Counted from the first letter of the stretch, positions 36,861 through 50,603 are shown. The stretch is DNA of 64,000 bases from Branchiostoma floridae (GCF_000003815.2 NC_049989.1:2998108-3062107), one strand, 5' to 3'. Made by a program: numbers and translations. Notes: generated by a model from the letters alone, not told the origin.

Positions 36861-39225
36861 ATTATACTCGTGTGGCCAGCACAAGTGAACTACGGTTGCA
36901 CTTTTACGCTGACCACTCGTTTGCAATAGTAGAAGGACATCACAGATAATTAGACATATTTGATATATTCGTGCCAACTTGATTGCAAAGGGTTAGTTTT
37001 AACTTCACGTAGGAATGATCAATAAGTTCAAGTTCTCACCCAGAGGCATAAGGCACACATCTCAAATTTCGGCAAAAAACATGTATAAAGTTTTATAATC
37101 AATATTCACTAAATTTCATATAATTGTGGTCATTACTTTCCAGTCGATCGACGTCCATTTCAAAATGTTATAACAAAGGATGAACTGTGGTCATAGCTGT
37201 GTGTGTCGTATTCCTCATGTCATGAATTTTGCAAGAAGACATGCTGACATTGTCAAAATGTTTAATGAGGATTCCCTTCATATATATTCATATATATATC
37301 AACTAGAGAGACGTGGATATCTGACTTTCAGCGCAGCTCAATGGCAGTCCATGTTCTCTCTCTCTCACCTAACGTTACTGGGCGTCGCTTATAACACTGA
37401 TTTAAATCTTGGTAGACATACATAGAAAGAAAAAGTTACAATGTTCAATTACGTCCCAAAATTTTAGCTGTGAACAGTTTTCTGGGTCAGGTCGCGAACG
37501 TATTAATCACCCCTCTTAGCATTATAGGAAAACATAGTAATGCTTAACATTGTTTTACACACGCCGGGGGACATACATGGGTCATTGACTCGCTTGGTCC
37601 ACATGCCTGCTGGTTAAAAGCGCAGAAAAGAAGGATGCCCTGTCCATTATCTGCGCCACTACATAATCTCTGAGGCAATAGAAATCTATGTATGTATATA
37701 CATTATAGTTCCCCTTGCAATTATGACTGACCCCATTTCCTCAGGCGTTGTACCGTGCGTTAGTCACAACCTCAGCATGGAAATGAACACGAAGGGAAAA
37801 TGGGGAAGACACTTCCTCCAGACCTACTATCATGTTGTACATTACGTGCACTAGTCTCCGTTACTGTCTGGCGTGTGCCCACGCAACAGCCTAGTTGCCA
37901 GATTTGTTCTGCCCGCGCTTTAAACAGTTCACGTACTACGAGCTCAGTTTCTATCTATGTATACCATATCTCCAGGCAAGGTTGGTGGGGAAAATTGCGT
38001 GCGACCTTCTGATGTGTTCTATCATATGTTCCTTTCGACCTACGAACAAATTGTTGTAAAAGGGCCTGGGGTAAGGACTAGAATATATTTCTCAAAGAAA
38101 TGGTCATCAAATTGTCTTTTGACATTAAGACGTGGAAGAGAGGTTAGTGAGGAGAGCGGAAAGAATACGGTATAAGAGGAATGTCACCATTTCCCGACCA
38201 AATGGAATCTGCTTTTGGAGCAGGTTCAGTCGCCCAATAGGTACAATAATTCAACTCGAGACCTGTACATGCGGGGAGCAAATACAAACAGCATTGCAGT
38301 TAGCATTTGCTTGAGATATAAAACTTAATTCAAATGTGTTTTGTTGTGAATGGCCGATAACAGGGTAAATGTAACGTAAAATGTAATATTTTGTCCTTGT
38401 ATATATGACACAAAAATCACATTCCTGTACTATTGCAAGTATCCCGAAGAAAGATAAAGACTACTATTAAATATAGGTACAAATGTAGCATATCAAATAA
38501 TCATTTATTTACCTAACCGATCAGATGACATTTCGTTTTCAAACAAGGGAGTAATCAATACTGCAATTCAGATATTCTTTTTATCAATATATAACTTTAT
38601 TACACAACAAGTGTACGAGGTACAAAGTATGGCATCTACATAACTACAGTTCTATAGCTTAATTTAAGGCTTATCTAACTAATACAGGAGTTGTAGTATG
38701 AGATACGTTTCTTACATTCATTGGAGGCTTTTACAATCATTTGAGGAATTTCTAATGTCTAAACCTTCTTTGATATATTTTCCCATATCAATTATATTTG
38801 TCAATGTTGCCCTCTTTCCCAGTTACATATGTGACATATTTGAATATTCCTGTGTTGGAATGTATTGGAAATAAACTACCCCCATCAATTAATAAGTTAG
38901 ATCCTGATTGGCATAATTGCTACATGCCTATGTTAAATATAGCTAATGCTACCCGTGCATATATGATCGATCTTCTACCCAAAAAGTCGTTCCACCAGGA
39001 ATGGGACGTCGCCAACTTTGTGATTGAAGGAAGTGGCTTCAGAAAGCAGGGGTGTAGAAAGGTTTCGCACAGACATTTTACGCAGATTGCAACTTGCAGC
39101 AATCAATTTCGAAAAGAACGAAGCATTGACCTTCTATGCTGTAGAATCAGTAAGGTGGTCCTAAGCATTTTCTCAGCATTTTCCATTTTCATGGGTGATG
39201 TCATATGGTGAGCTTTAAGGCGATA

Positions 39226-39230
<5 letters not shown>
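36861..39230. other. No gene recognised
   Basis: AT-rich sequence. The 137-codon frame at 38798-39211 (+) has no recognisable domain and no support. Confidence 0.35.
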
Positions 39231-39288
<58 letters not shown>

Positions 39289-39379
39289 TAGGTGTGTGTG
39301 TGTGTGTGTAGGTGTGTGTGTGTGTGTGTGTGTGTGTAGGTGTGTGTGTAGGTGTGTGTGTGTAGGTGTGTGTATGTGT
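39231..39379. repeat. (GT)n microsatellite with TAGG interruptions
   Basis: About 150 bp of TG repeats interrupted by TAGG and TATG. It begins exactly where the left arm of the 12-kb palindrome ends. Confidence 0.97.
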
Positions 39380-42300
39380 CTTACAAATATAATGCTATGT
39401 GTATATACTGAATAATAACTACAAAGTCGTACCGAACTCACCGCGGTTCTTAAGTTCAGCGCAGATAGCATGAAATGCAATGATCAATGATGACATGTTG
39501 ACCTTCATCTCAAACCTTTACTTTTCAACGATCGCATTGCATTTCCTGAAGATAAGCTCACAGCTAACACAAGTATTGGTTGGTACAGCACCAAAGGCAA
39601 ATAGATGGCAATATATCAGAGAAGTAGAGGACAGTTGGTGATCGTTAAACAGGCCTCCTGTCTGCCGATGTACAAAACACATTTTCCCAGTGCCAGGTTT
39701 GTAACATCAGGACAGCTCTTGGTCTTGTTGATCCTTTACAAGCTGGGTCGATGTTGAGGGAGGCATTTCGAAGTGTCAACATAAAAACATTGTTTTGAGT
39801 TATTCCAAACTCAATTTGAATACGTCCTTGCAGGTATGCATGGTACACATACTGCTCAATCGGCAAGTTCTGAGTTATGTCTATGTATACGACGTGTGCA
39901 ACACTAATAATTCTGAATCAAGTCATTAGGTCTGCGCATCGATCCGGGGCGCGTGGTTACTTTCAGTGGGAGATGAAAGATTGAGAACTAGACTCTAGAA
40001 AACTTTCAACGTCAGGCAAATCCACCTTTCAGAGTCATGGTCGACTGTAATCCATCGGGGAGAGAGGGTGTCTTCAATCATAATGATGGTTGATTGATTT
40101 GGTTGATTGGTCGTTTCAGTGTGCGCTTTGTCATCTGGAATCACGATGTTCATGTTTTTTCTAGTGATTCTCATCCTACTCCTAGTCGGTTGTAGGTGCT
40201 GATTAGTTACTAGTTCTTCTTCAAAGTTTGACAGTATCTTACTAGTACACACTACTAGTATCTTCATTTAGTCATCTGATTCCAGAAGCATCTTTCTGTA
40301 ATGAACTAAGAAATATCAATGATACTATTTTCTTTCATCATGAATTGACTGGCTTTTGGAACGAATGGTAGCGTATTTCGATAGGTTAAGAAAACCATTT
40401 CAAAATCGTCTCACTGTCATTTCATTGACATCGGCGACGTGCCAAGATCGATAAATCGTGTGCCTGTCGAAGGATTTTAGCCGAAAGCATTATGTCTGAA
40501 CTGTATCAGGCATCAACAAATGACTAAGGATAAAATGGCTTTTCCCTTGCCGCTGGAAAGAATGCCTAGATCTATGAACTTCTGTCGTGTACTATGTTGA
40601 TTCTTCCAACACAAGATCTTCAAAAGAAACCGACAAATGGCTATAGGCGAAAGGTTCGCCAACAGCAATGAAGATATGTCAAAAGAAAAGCTCTCTACTA
40701 AGAGCTAAACGTCAAAGGAACATCAATGTATCTTTGAGGTATCTAGAGAAAGGGCAGAAGTTGCGTATACTTCTAACAACATCCTTCTTCGAAACTACCG
40801 GGAACGTGGCTGGTAGAAATTATTTTTGACACATGGTGATGGCTTGATCCTAGAGGGGAGATCTTTGCCTTAATTGTTGAAGAATGTCAGCGCGTGTGGT
40901 GTGTCTACGGACCATGTGACCTCTGTACAACAATACACAACACAACAGTACAAAACCATACCAACATCGGGCTGCACTTTTGCAGAGACTGCCAGAGTAT
41001 TGTAACTTTTAATTAAGTGTTGTAATTTTCAGTCCCTTTATATCCTGCCCAATATCTATTCAGGTCAGCGCACACCTCTCATCAGGTTTTATAATTACTT
41101 ACTCTGACATGAACACAAACGACGTAATTGTGAAGGAAGTTTGGAATTCTGTCTAGTTAGGGGACATAGAATGATTCACTTCCACAGAAATTACTGAACA
41201 GACGCCCCTTCAGTAGTAAGACGAGAAAGAAATCTGCAAAGTTGCCGAAATTTTCTCTTTGCCGAAAGCACACGTCTTTTTTTGGACATGAAAAATTGTA
41301 TTCCACAAATGACCATGTCTGAAACTTTATTGTTGAACAGGGATTTTTCTCTATTATTGTTACAAAGTTTCAATGAATCAACCGGCACCCAAACGGCAAG
41401 GAAAATGAGCCCTTGGTGGGTGGGATTTATTCTAACGGGGTGTTCTTTCAGGCATTTTTTTTCTTAAATCCCATGACTACGTACCCTACGGTGTAGTTAG
41501 ACTATCCAACAGTCCAGTTTGATTCCTCTACGTTGATCTATTTCGGCAGTGGAGTAAGACTTATAGCCGATGTGGTGTATCCCCCGGATGATGAGAAGGA
41601 TGCCTGTTGTTATACAGACTGTAGTTGATAACGCACAGGCGCAATTTAACGCTGAAAACATAACGGTGCCTAAGCTGATGAAAAGACGCGTGGTTTGTCA
41701 ATATGTCCATTTCATCCTAGACTTCCTACTTTATGTTTGTAGAATGCTACTATCTCTACAGTGTTGGCGCACTAGAGTTAGCAATTTGTCAGGATTTCAT
41801 TGCAAAATCCGTTTAATGGAAGACACGTGGATGTCTTAAGGCAAATCCCGTAACTACCCCCGTGGGCATTAACAGTACAATGATGTGTGCAATTTTTCTG
41901 GTCACCATCCTCTGGCACACATCAATATTTCTAATCTAAATCTATAAACAGCACTTCTGGGAGAAAAACAACATTTTATTGGATACCGAGACAACCTTAT
42001 TCTGTCAGTTTGGTACAGAATAATTTATTTCTTCCTGAGGCCAGCCCAATGGGAGAGCTATGTTCGGGACTGCCTCAAAAAAAAGTTATAAAGCTGTGGT
42101 GTCTGAAATCTGTTGAAAATTAAGACATATTTGCTGAGGCGATTTACGATGTAGGTGCTGAAAAGGCAACCTGAGAAGAGAAAGGGTGTGTTTTCGTGGT
42201 CGAATGCAACTTCCAAAATCACAGTTATCGTTTGGTTATCGCTTCAGAAGGAACGACAAATCGCCATTAATGTGGGGATCACAAAAAAATTGAATGTAGT

Positions 42301-42540
42301 TGAGGCGTTATGGAATAAATTTGACTACCAACGATTTTGTCCACAGTTTAGCAGAGCGTGCAAGTTTGGCAGGAAAATCTCTCTGGGTACGGGTATGACT
42401 ACCAACGATTTGTCCTCATTTTTAACAAACGTCCAAACCCATAGGCAGAACAATATATATCGTTAAATGTAGCTAGATTACCTTGTCTGTGTTGATGGTT
42501 AAAAATGACCCCAGCCTTGTAAAGTCTACATGCCCGTTAC
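39375..42540 (+). repeat. Left arm of a ~12-kb imperfect palindrome
   Basis: This 3.2-kb segment matches, inverted and in the same order, the region 42640-51390. Sample pairs: 40441-40459 with 49452-49470 (19 bp exact inverted), 39608-39830 with 51020-51215, 40625-40760 with 49175-49300, 41190-41350 with 46800-46990, 41820-41935 with 46505-46610, 42040-42120 with 43140-43220, 42125-42330 with 42830-43050. The arms carry many substitutions and indels, so the duplication is old. No conserved reading frame is seen in the arm. Confidence 0.85.
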
Positions 42541-43652
42541 CAGCGCTAGCGTAACCGCTGACTGGCGTTATTTTTCATAGCTAGAGAAAGAACATTGGTA
42601 TGTTGCCATTCTGCCACGAGGCAGCAACATATCCCATGAGGTAGGGATGTAGACTTTGACAGATGACAGTCAAAAGGGTCATCAGTTCGCTGCAAGTCTC
42701 AATACGCTGACATATTGGACTGCAGCAGTTTTTGCCATTGATTCAGCGACCCATCAGTCAAAATTAACACCGTGATCGCCGATAGAAAACCGCACAGTAA
42801 TAGATTATCCATGTGTGAGGAAAGCATAATCCGCCATACATTACAACTATTCCATAATCCGTCAACTCCATTCAATTTCGGTGATCCCTGCTTGACTAAA
42901 TGCGGTTACTTCTAAGGCGATAACCAAACGATTACTATGGTGTTGAAAATGACATTCGACCATTCAAACGTACAACTTTAGACCGATTTTTCACTTCGCA
43001 GCTGTCCTTTATCAGCACCTACGGCGTAAATCGCCACAGCAGATATCATCATCATCCACTGTGTTCTGCCTCTACAGCCTTTGAAGAGTCCCGTAGCTGC
43101 ATTCAGTCTTTATATAGATACATATACAGCAGATATACCTTGACATTCAACAGATTTTTCCACCCACAACTTAACGTTTAACTTTTGACAGTCCGGAACA
43201 TAGCTCAGCCGTCGGGTGGGCCAAGAGTTTGAGTTTGAGTTTATTTATTCGCACGTAGAACACAAAAACAGAGAAATGTACATTGGATAAAACAAATACT
43301 GTGCGGGAGGAAGGGAGGAAGCCTAACGGCTTATGCGAGCCCTCCTCCTATAACGTATGCAATTCTAATGAAATAATTGAGGTGATAAACAATTGATAAT
43401 AAAACAAGGAAATGTATCAACTAAATTAACACAAAAAAGCCATCAAATAGAGAAGCTAAATAACAATTAAATTATTAAAAGCAGGGAAATATATCAACTA
43501 AATAACAACTTAAGCTATCAAATGGAGAAGTTAAGGAAAAAATTATTGGCAACAATTTAAATATTGAAACTATCGTAACACAAATGAAGCTATATAATAT
43601 AATAGAGAAGCTAAAGTTAACGAATTAAGAAAAAAACAAGGATATATCGTAA

Positions 43653-45090
43653 CTAGAAAGGCCGACATTTGCTTGAGAGCAAATACAGCATATTTCAGCC
43701 ATCTCCCTCCTCATGTAACAATAGACTGTTCCAAAATCACCTATGTGCAAAAATGGAACACTTCTGCTTAAAATGACTTCTAACTACTAATCACACTTAT
43801 GAGCAAAAATGAATCTTACAAAAAAACCTTCAATAATGGACTCTTCTAGTGCACCCCATGTAGAAAGGTAAAATAGACGACTCCAAAAACACTTCCGCTA
43901 AGAAATGGAATTTTGAATCATCAGCCGTCCAAAACCATATTTAAAAAAACCCTCTGTGCAAGAATGGACTCTTCCTGTTATACCTCTATGTAAAGTGGAG
44001 CGATCCAAAAATACATCAGCTAAAATAGGACATGGACATAATCACCAAAGTCCACAAAATGAATTTTAAAAAATACCCCCTTCATTGAAGAATGGAATCT
44101 CCCAGCACACCCTGTTTAAAATTGCACAATAGACAAGTCTAGAAATACTCACAGTACATGGCCTTTTGTATGATAAGCATCCCAGTTCAAAACTGAATTT
44201 TGATAAAGTTCCCCGTGCATGAATGGACTCTTCCAGATAACACCAGGCTTGCTGATTGGCTGCCGAATCCTCCTCATGTGTAGTCTTCAGGTGGGGGTCA
44301 ACTTCCATTCAACAAATGGAATTCATAATCATCACCCATGTCCAAAACTGAATTTTTAAAAAATCCCCCCTATGTGCAAAAATGGGCTGTCCCAGTAGTA
44401 GTCTTATGTCAAGTGGTTCAGTGCAAAAACACTTCCGCTAAAAAGAGCATTGGCATTATCACCAAAGTCTAAAAGTAAATTTTAAAAAACACCCCCTGTC
44501 CAACAATGGACTCTTCCAGCAAAATCAGCTCGCTCATTGGTTGGTCATTAATTGCATTTACCTTGTCCCCCAACCACCTGGATGTCTATGGACTAGGTAG
44601 GTAGGTAGATAATTGGATCTACCTGGCACACCTGTGGCCCTGACACACCAGAATGACCTAGAGGTCGTTGACCTCGGCACCTCAACCTCACATATCCAAA
44701 ACTCTCCCACAAAAACCTCCTTATAGAGCCATTTTGAAGTAATTTATACCAAATATTATACATGGATCCTTTGAATAAGTATCTAGGGCACCTCTGCCCC
44801 AAATTTCAGGTCATTTGGATGTAATACCATGGTACAGGGGGCCAAATTATACAGTTTTGGTCCAAAAGTTGCAATAAAACCTTAATAAAATCATTTAAAG
44901 AGCAGATATGAAAAAAATGAAAAAAACACATTTTGGTAATGGCCCACTCTACCCTTGTGCCAAATTTCAGGTCATTCGGTCTAGGAATGGCGGAGATGAA
45001 TCACTTTGAAGATTTGACAGGAGAAAGAAAGAAAGAAAGAAACATTACGAATACAATATATTTCACCATACTATGTATGGCTGAAATATA
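43653..45090 (-). mobile_element. HINE (helentron-type non-autonomous element), inside a retrotransposon 3' UTR
   Basis: On the minus strand the 5' end reads TATATTTCAGCCATACATAG, with the subterminal repeat complement at 45077-45088. A (GAAA)n microsatellite follows at 45027-45043 (TTTC on the element strand). The 3' subterminal repeat is at 43691-43702, then comes a hairpin of GCAAAT and ATTTGC, then CTAG (43653-43656). Homology to 60071-61905 covers the first several hundred bases (GACCTGAAATTTGGCACAAG) and the last 50. The middle carries roughly 150-bp degenerate repeats (AATGGACTCTTCCAG-like). There is no Rep/helicase ORF. Confidence 0.75.
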
Positions 45091-45251
45091 ACTAAAGTGA
45101 CACAAATAAAGCTATTATCAAATGACTAAAACAAGGAAATGTAGCAGCTAAATACCTAATGATTAAAACAACAATTAAATTATTAAAAACAGGGAAATAT
45201 ATCAACTAAATAACAACTTAAGCTATCAAATGGAGAAATTAAGATAAGATG

Positions 45252-46405
45252 TCAAATGTCAGTGGGAAAGGAAAGTAGGTGATTTTTTAGATTGCGTTTA
45301 AAACTAATTATTGATGTTAAGCATTTTAGATGGAGGGGGAGATTATTCCAATTAATTATACATTTGTATTTTAACTCATTTGGGCTACTGACGTTCTAAC
45401 TAGGGGAATATGGAAATGAGCACTTTGTCGAGTTTGGTAATTATGAAAATGAGAATTAAGATTTAGAAGACCATTAAATGTTTCTGGAAGAGAACAGTTT
45501 AGGAATTTAAACGTAAATAGCATCAGATGAAGTCTGTTGATATCAAAAATATTCAAAATCTTAAGTTTTGTAAACAAAGGTGCAGAATGTGCAGGAAAAC
45601 TGGCGCCCGTGGCTGAACGAACAAATCTTTTTTGGAGCAATATCAGGGGCTGTAGTGTGGTTTTGTAGGCGCATCCCCAGACTATATTCCCGTAGGTTAG
45701 ATACGGGTATATTAAACTATTATATATGGTAATAATGGTTTTTTGAGTAAGAATATGTTTAAGTTTTCCAATGATACCGATAGTTTTTGAAATCTTTTTA
45801 CCTAACATAGTTATATGCGATTTCCAGGTCAGTCGATCATCAATGATTATACCTAAGAATTTGGCTTGACTCTCTTGAGACAGGGGCACACTTTTTAAAA
45901 AGATTTTGGCACTTTTGTTATAGGTTTTATTTCTATTACAGAAAATTAGATAATATGTCTTCTTAACATTTACTGATAATTTATTTGCCTCAAACCACGA
46001 CATAACCTTTTTCATTTCTTCGTTAGCAAGTTTTACTAGCGTATCAAAATTCGAGTTTGAAAGAAAAAGATTTGAATCATCTGCAAATAGGATAAAGAAT
46101 ATAATTGAGGATGCTTTTTCGAGATCATTCATATAAATCAGAAAAAGTAGAGGTCCTAATATCGAACCCTGTGGGACACCACATTCTATTATTTTGGGTT
46201 GTGATTTATTATCGTTAAGAGCTACGTATTGTTGTCTATTGGATAGATAAGACGAGAACCATTTTATTGCGGAGTCACATATACCGTATCGTTTTAGTTT
46301 ATTGAGTAGAATGGAATGATTAACCGTATCAAATGCTTTTGATAGATCGAGAAAGATTCCTATTAGAGGAATATAAGAGGATTGAAATAAATTTGTCTTC
46401 ACGAA
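45252..46405 (-). pseudogene. Reverse transcriptase remnant of a CR1/L2-like element
   Basis: Recognisable RT motifs in order: GIFLDLSKAFDTVNH (metal-binding Asp), CGVPQGSILGPLLF, ILFADDSNLF (the FADD version of the YXDD active site) and LGIIIDDRLTW, followed by the usual LINE C-terminal region (YGNIVWG, LQKRFVRSATG). The open frame runs to a stop at 45371-45373. The homology goes on after a one-base shift near 45372 (NWNNLPLHL, then FKRNLKNHLL) to a stop at 45252-45254. No start codon belongs to it: the frame opens on TTG 46421-46423 and its first few codons come from the palindrome arm. It is therefore a 5'-truncated, frameshifted relic, not an active enzyme. Confidence 0.9.
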
Positions 46406-47172
46406 ATCTTCTGACAGAAGCAATGTTATCTCGGTATCCTATACATGTCGTCTATCTGCCAAGTAGACTAATATTTGCAATACCGTCGTAAAATATCTAG
46501 GCTTATGGACGTATGCCCGAGGATGGCGACCGGGAAAATTGCCCAACACATTGTACTGGTAATGCCCGCGGGATTTGCCCTAAGATATATAGCAGCGTTT
46601 CTTCCGTTAAATGGTTATTACAATAAAATCTTGACAAACTGCTAGCTCTAATGCTCCAACCCCGTAGCCATAGTTAACGGCGATGTCAGTGTTGCGTTAA
46701 ACTGCGCCTGTGCGTTATCAACTACTTCTGTAACACTTTGTATGGCAACAAGCATCCCTCTAGTCGTAGGGATAAACCACGTTGGCTTTTCATTCACTGA
46801 AATCTTGCAACAATAATGGAACAAAAGCCCCATTCAACAATATTGCATTGCAGAATACAATTTTCCTTCCCCGAACGAAGTTGTGAGCTTTCGTCAAATA
46901 GAAAATTGCGGCAACTTTGCAGGTTACTTTCTCGTTTAACGTCTGAAGGGGCTTTTGTGCTTTTCGGTGTCTAGTAATTTCTTAGTAAATGGACCCTTTA
47001 TCTGTGGAAGTGGCTGGTTGAAATTCCGATACTCCTTCCCAATTACGGTTCCCAGGTTCATGACAGAGCAAGGACGTAGTTGAAGTACTAAAATCTTAGT
47101 GAAGAGCTTAGCGGAATAGGCAATGGACGGGATAGTCTGGCGACCAGGAGGGACTACCATCGACTAGGCACC

Positions 47173-47972
47173 ATGTATGAGCTGGTTAATGGTCCCGCTC
47201 CACCCAATCACCAGCCACTTGTCCCAACAAAAAGAGATGTAAACATTCGATTCCAGCAACGACTGCGGAACGCCCATTACCTGCAAATCCCCCGGAGCAA
47301 CAGAAGCAAGCGTGGTGTGGCACAGTCCGGTAGTATGAGTCTTTATGTGGATTGATTTCCTTCAATAGAAGGCTGTGCAGTTCTGCACATTCGGGACGGT
47401 ATGGTACATGTACCCTTCATCCTCGGGACGATGATTCAATGGAAGTAATTACTACAACAGAAGTGAGGTTTCTTTTGACTTGTTCTTTTGACAATCAGCA
47501 TTCAGGTGCAGCATTCTTGGACAGTGGTATACGAGTTTTGAAAACAAGCGATTCTGTTCTACTTGTACACCGCACGTCCAGCTGTGTAACCTTCTACCCA
47601 GTGTAGTCGCAGAGTTCACCACCGTCAGAATCTTTAAGGCCAAATGTAGAAACCACCTCTTACCTGATCACTGACGTGTAAAGATACTAAACCCAACAAG
47701 CAGACTTTCCAGCCGTTCCATCTTTTCTTTCTTCTGCCTTATTGGTATTTATATTGATGATGATGATGCATTTTGTTCTTCGTACAAAATGTATAATTCA
47801 CTGCTTTTGTATGATGTATTGCGATTGTAAATATTGATTCGTAGGTCTTGTATATTGTAATGATTTGTATTATGTTGTATGTATCAGTGGTAGCCGCTAC
47901 CAGTCTTGCTGCTGCCTGGATGTCACTTGTCCAGCACTGTTTGTATTCAAAATAAATGACCGAAATGAAATA
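47173..47972 (+). pseudogene. 3' fragment of a second non-LTR retrotransposon
   Basis: 47173-47353 encodes a LINE-type C-terminal segment (YELVNGPAPP, VPTKRDVNIRFQQRLRN). The typical final piece, LLPSVVAEFTTVRIFKAK with a stop at 47672-47674, lies further on. The two are separated by about 230 bp of unrelated or badly eroded sequence. An AT-rich 3' UTR with a (GAT)n run follows and ends AAAATAAATGACCGAAATG. It is an insertion in the right palindrome arm, because the left arm lacks it. Confidence 0.6.
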
Positions 47973-49774
47973 TAAAATGTACCGCCATTAGAGCTTTTAA
48001 TGTTCTGGAAAAGTTTTGCTTGATGTTAACGTGTTGATAAGGTTTATGTTTGACTTGTCGTGGCCATACCTTGGCGTTTAAATTTGTGTTGTGCCGAGGT
48101 TACATATGGTGAACCACGCGCACATCACACATGTTAACTTTCTTCAGCAAAGAAGGCAAGCTTCTACTTTGTAAGATAAGACCGTCAGCCTGTCTGAAAA
48201 AGTTTTGCCAGCCAAGTTGCCACTTGTTTCGAAGACAGATGGTGTTGGGCACCTGGCCAACTTTTTGCCCGTTTCGTCGACATCCCAAGATACATCTAGT
48301 TTTAGTTGTTAGTACAGAGCTAACGTTTTAACACACTTGCTGTTTGAAAGATTGGACATTCACCATTTATCAGCCATATTGCCGCTTGTTTCGAAGACGG
48401 ATGTCATAGCCAACTTTTGTTCAGTTCCCCAGATATCCCCATGATACATTATCGTTCTCTTGAAGTTAAGCTCAAAGTCTAGAGTCATCCACATTATTTC
48501 TGACAACTCTAAATTTACGAACAGACAGATAGCTACCCAGCAAGACAACATTGTGCTTATTCCAGGAAATCCAGGAACGATAATACACATTCAACAATAG
48601 AGTTTCAGACATGGTCATTTGCAGAATGCAATCTTTCCTATCCAAGCGAAAATGGGAGCTTTTGACAAAGAAAGGCATAGCAACTTTGCAAGTTATTCTC
48701 TTGTTACACGAAGGGGATCTTCGGTGCCAATAATTTCGTAGTAAATGGACTCATAATGTGCCGGTGGAGGTGGATAATAGGCTATCCCCGAACTTCATGG
48801 TATTCCGAAAATGCATTTACGGTGTTTAGATTCATGACAGAGTAATGACGTGGTTGAAATTCTGCAACCTGAGTAGTGTGATTGTCGGAAAGGGCTGGAT
48901 ATAAAGGGACATAAAACGACCACAATTTAAACTTAACCCTACCTTTGTTGCTCGTTCGTACCTATATGATACTGTCCAGTTTTTCTGTCATACGTTGGCA
49001 TGTGTATTGTACTGAAGTCACGTATAGTGGACTGATGGAAGGCAAGTTTCTCCCTCAAAATATCAGACCTTTACCTTGCCAAGACTTTTTCATCAGCAAT
49101 TTTCATTGCCGCTTGTTTCAAAGACAGATGGTGTTGAACGCATGGCCAACTTTCGGCCTTTCCCAAGAGATCCCAAGATACATCAATGTCCCCTTGAAGT
49201 TTGCCTCAAAGTAGACAGCTTTCCTCTTGCCATGCTTTCTTTGCTGTTTGAGAACTGTTCACCTATGTCATCCGTTGGTTTCCTTTTGAGATCTTTTGCT
49301 AGACGAATCATCATAGTACACTACAGAAGTTCGCAGATGTCGGCATTCTTTCCAACGGCAAGGGAAAAGCCACTAAATCCTTAGTCATTTATTGCAGTCT
49401 CTTAATACAGTTCAGACATTCTGCTTTCGGCTTAAATCCTTCGACAGGCCTACGATTTATCGATCTTGGCATGTCGATGAAATGAGAGTAAGAAGAACTT
49501 AAAATGGTCGTCTTAACTTAGAGAAATGGACAATTACGAAAGAAAAAAGTATTACTGATATTTCTTATTTCTTTGAGTTCATCACGGGAAGATGCATCTG
49601 GAATCCCTATGATCAATTCTTTGTAGTGGTTGACCTCCTTCAAGTTGGCTGTAGGTGCAGGTTATTAGTGGCTGGTCCTATTTTGTCAATGTTTGACAAA
49701 GTTTGGCTGGTACTTTAGCTGATTCGGCGTATTTTCCTGCACGGATTCCTGGTTGATTCTAATTCCGACTAAAA

Positions 49775-49895
49775 ATTAACCGGGGCCCCGTCCGAGCCAC
49801 AAATTAGCCCGGCCGCCGCCGGGGGTCTTACTGGGCCCGCCCGAAATTGCAAAAAAAATCAGTCCCTAACCTACCCGGCCGGGCCCCTTTGTGGA
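49775..49895. other. GC-rich block inside the right palindrome arm
   Basis: The sequence switches abruptly from AT-rich to GGGGCCCCG, CCCGGCCGCCGCCGGGGG and CCCGGCCGGGCCCC segments, several of them self-complementary. The left arm has no counterpart, so it is probably a small insertion. No ORF. Confidence 0.5.
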
Positions 49896-50601
49896 AATGT
49901 GACGTTAGCTTTACTTCGTCCGTTACGCCAGGCACTTCACAAATGTAAAGCAAAATCTGCAGGAAAAATTATCAACCGAAGAATAATCATAAGTACCTCA
50001 CACTCCGATGGATTACAGTCAACTGTGTAGCCACATAATTCTGACAGATGGCCTAACGTATACGTGACGTCGAACAATTCCCATTCTTCAACTTCAAGTA
50101 AAAGATACCATGGCCATAACCAGAGTTTGACGACCTCATACCTCCATGGACTTATAGAATTTCCTGATTAATTATGCAAGTGAACTCCTTATTTACATAC
50201 TACGTAATAAAACATATTTTTCTACGCTACCTGTATTAAAAAGTGCGACGAGGAAATCTTCTCTTTAACTAAGTAATCATCCTCTTATTTTGGTAAATTT
50301 GTATTTTATTTCGTACATCTTTTTCTGGGATACCCACATACATAGAATATATTCATCGCTTTTTTAAAGTTATTTTCTGAAAATTCTTGACCAAAACGTC
50401 CATGCAATTTCAGTACTAGGGGCTAGGGGGCCCAAACCTATGTAACTTCTCACCCAAAAATCATGACCGTTCAGAACACGAGATATCAAAACCGGCAGTT
50501 CAGTTGCTGTACGTACGGAATCCGCTTGGTGGCCCAAATCATTTCCAGTGTTTGTAACACCCCACCAACACACCAAACATGAAACCAGACACAAACAATC
50601 A

Positions 50602-50603
<2 letters not shown>

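Larger units (their letters stand above)
43225..46405 (-). mobile_element. 5'-truncated CR1/L2-like non-LTR retrotransposon
   Basis: The minus-strand order is an RT domain (46405 down to 45252), an AT-rich 3' UTR with local duplications (TATATCAACTAAATAACAAC at both about 43490 and 45200), a GC-rich AGCCTAACGGCTTATGCG hairpin segment near 43321-43338, then AATAAATAAACTC and a short (AAACTC)n tail at 43225-43250. It interrupts the right arm of the palindrome: arm homology stops at about 43219 and resumes near 46410. A HINE (43653-45090) has later split its 3' UTR. The 5' half of the element, including any endonuclease, is missing. Confidence 0.85.

Noticed and set aside
39103-39480. Frames rich in Cys-Val or His-Thr over the GT repeat
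   Set aside because: Direct translation of a microsatellite on both strands.
41570-46833. Shared peptide VVDNAQAQFNA in frames at 41570 (+) and 46648 (-) as a duplicated gene
   Set aside because: The match is part of the nucleotide-level palindrome arms. The frames break on both sides and other frames are equally conserved.
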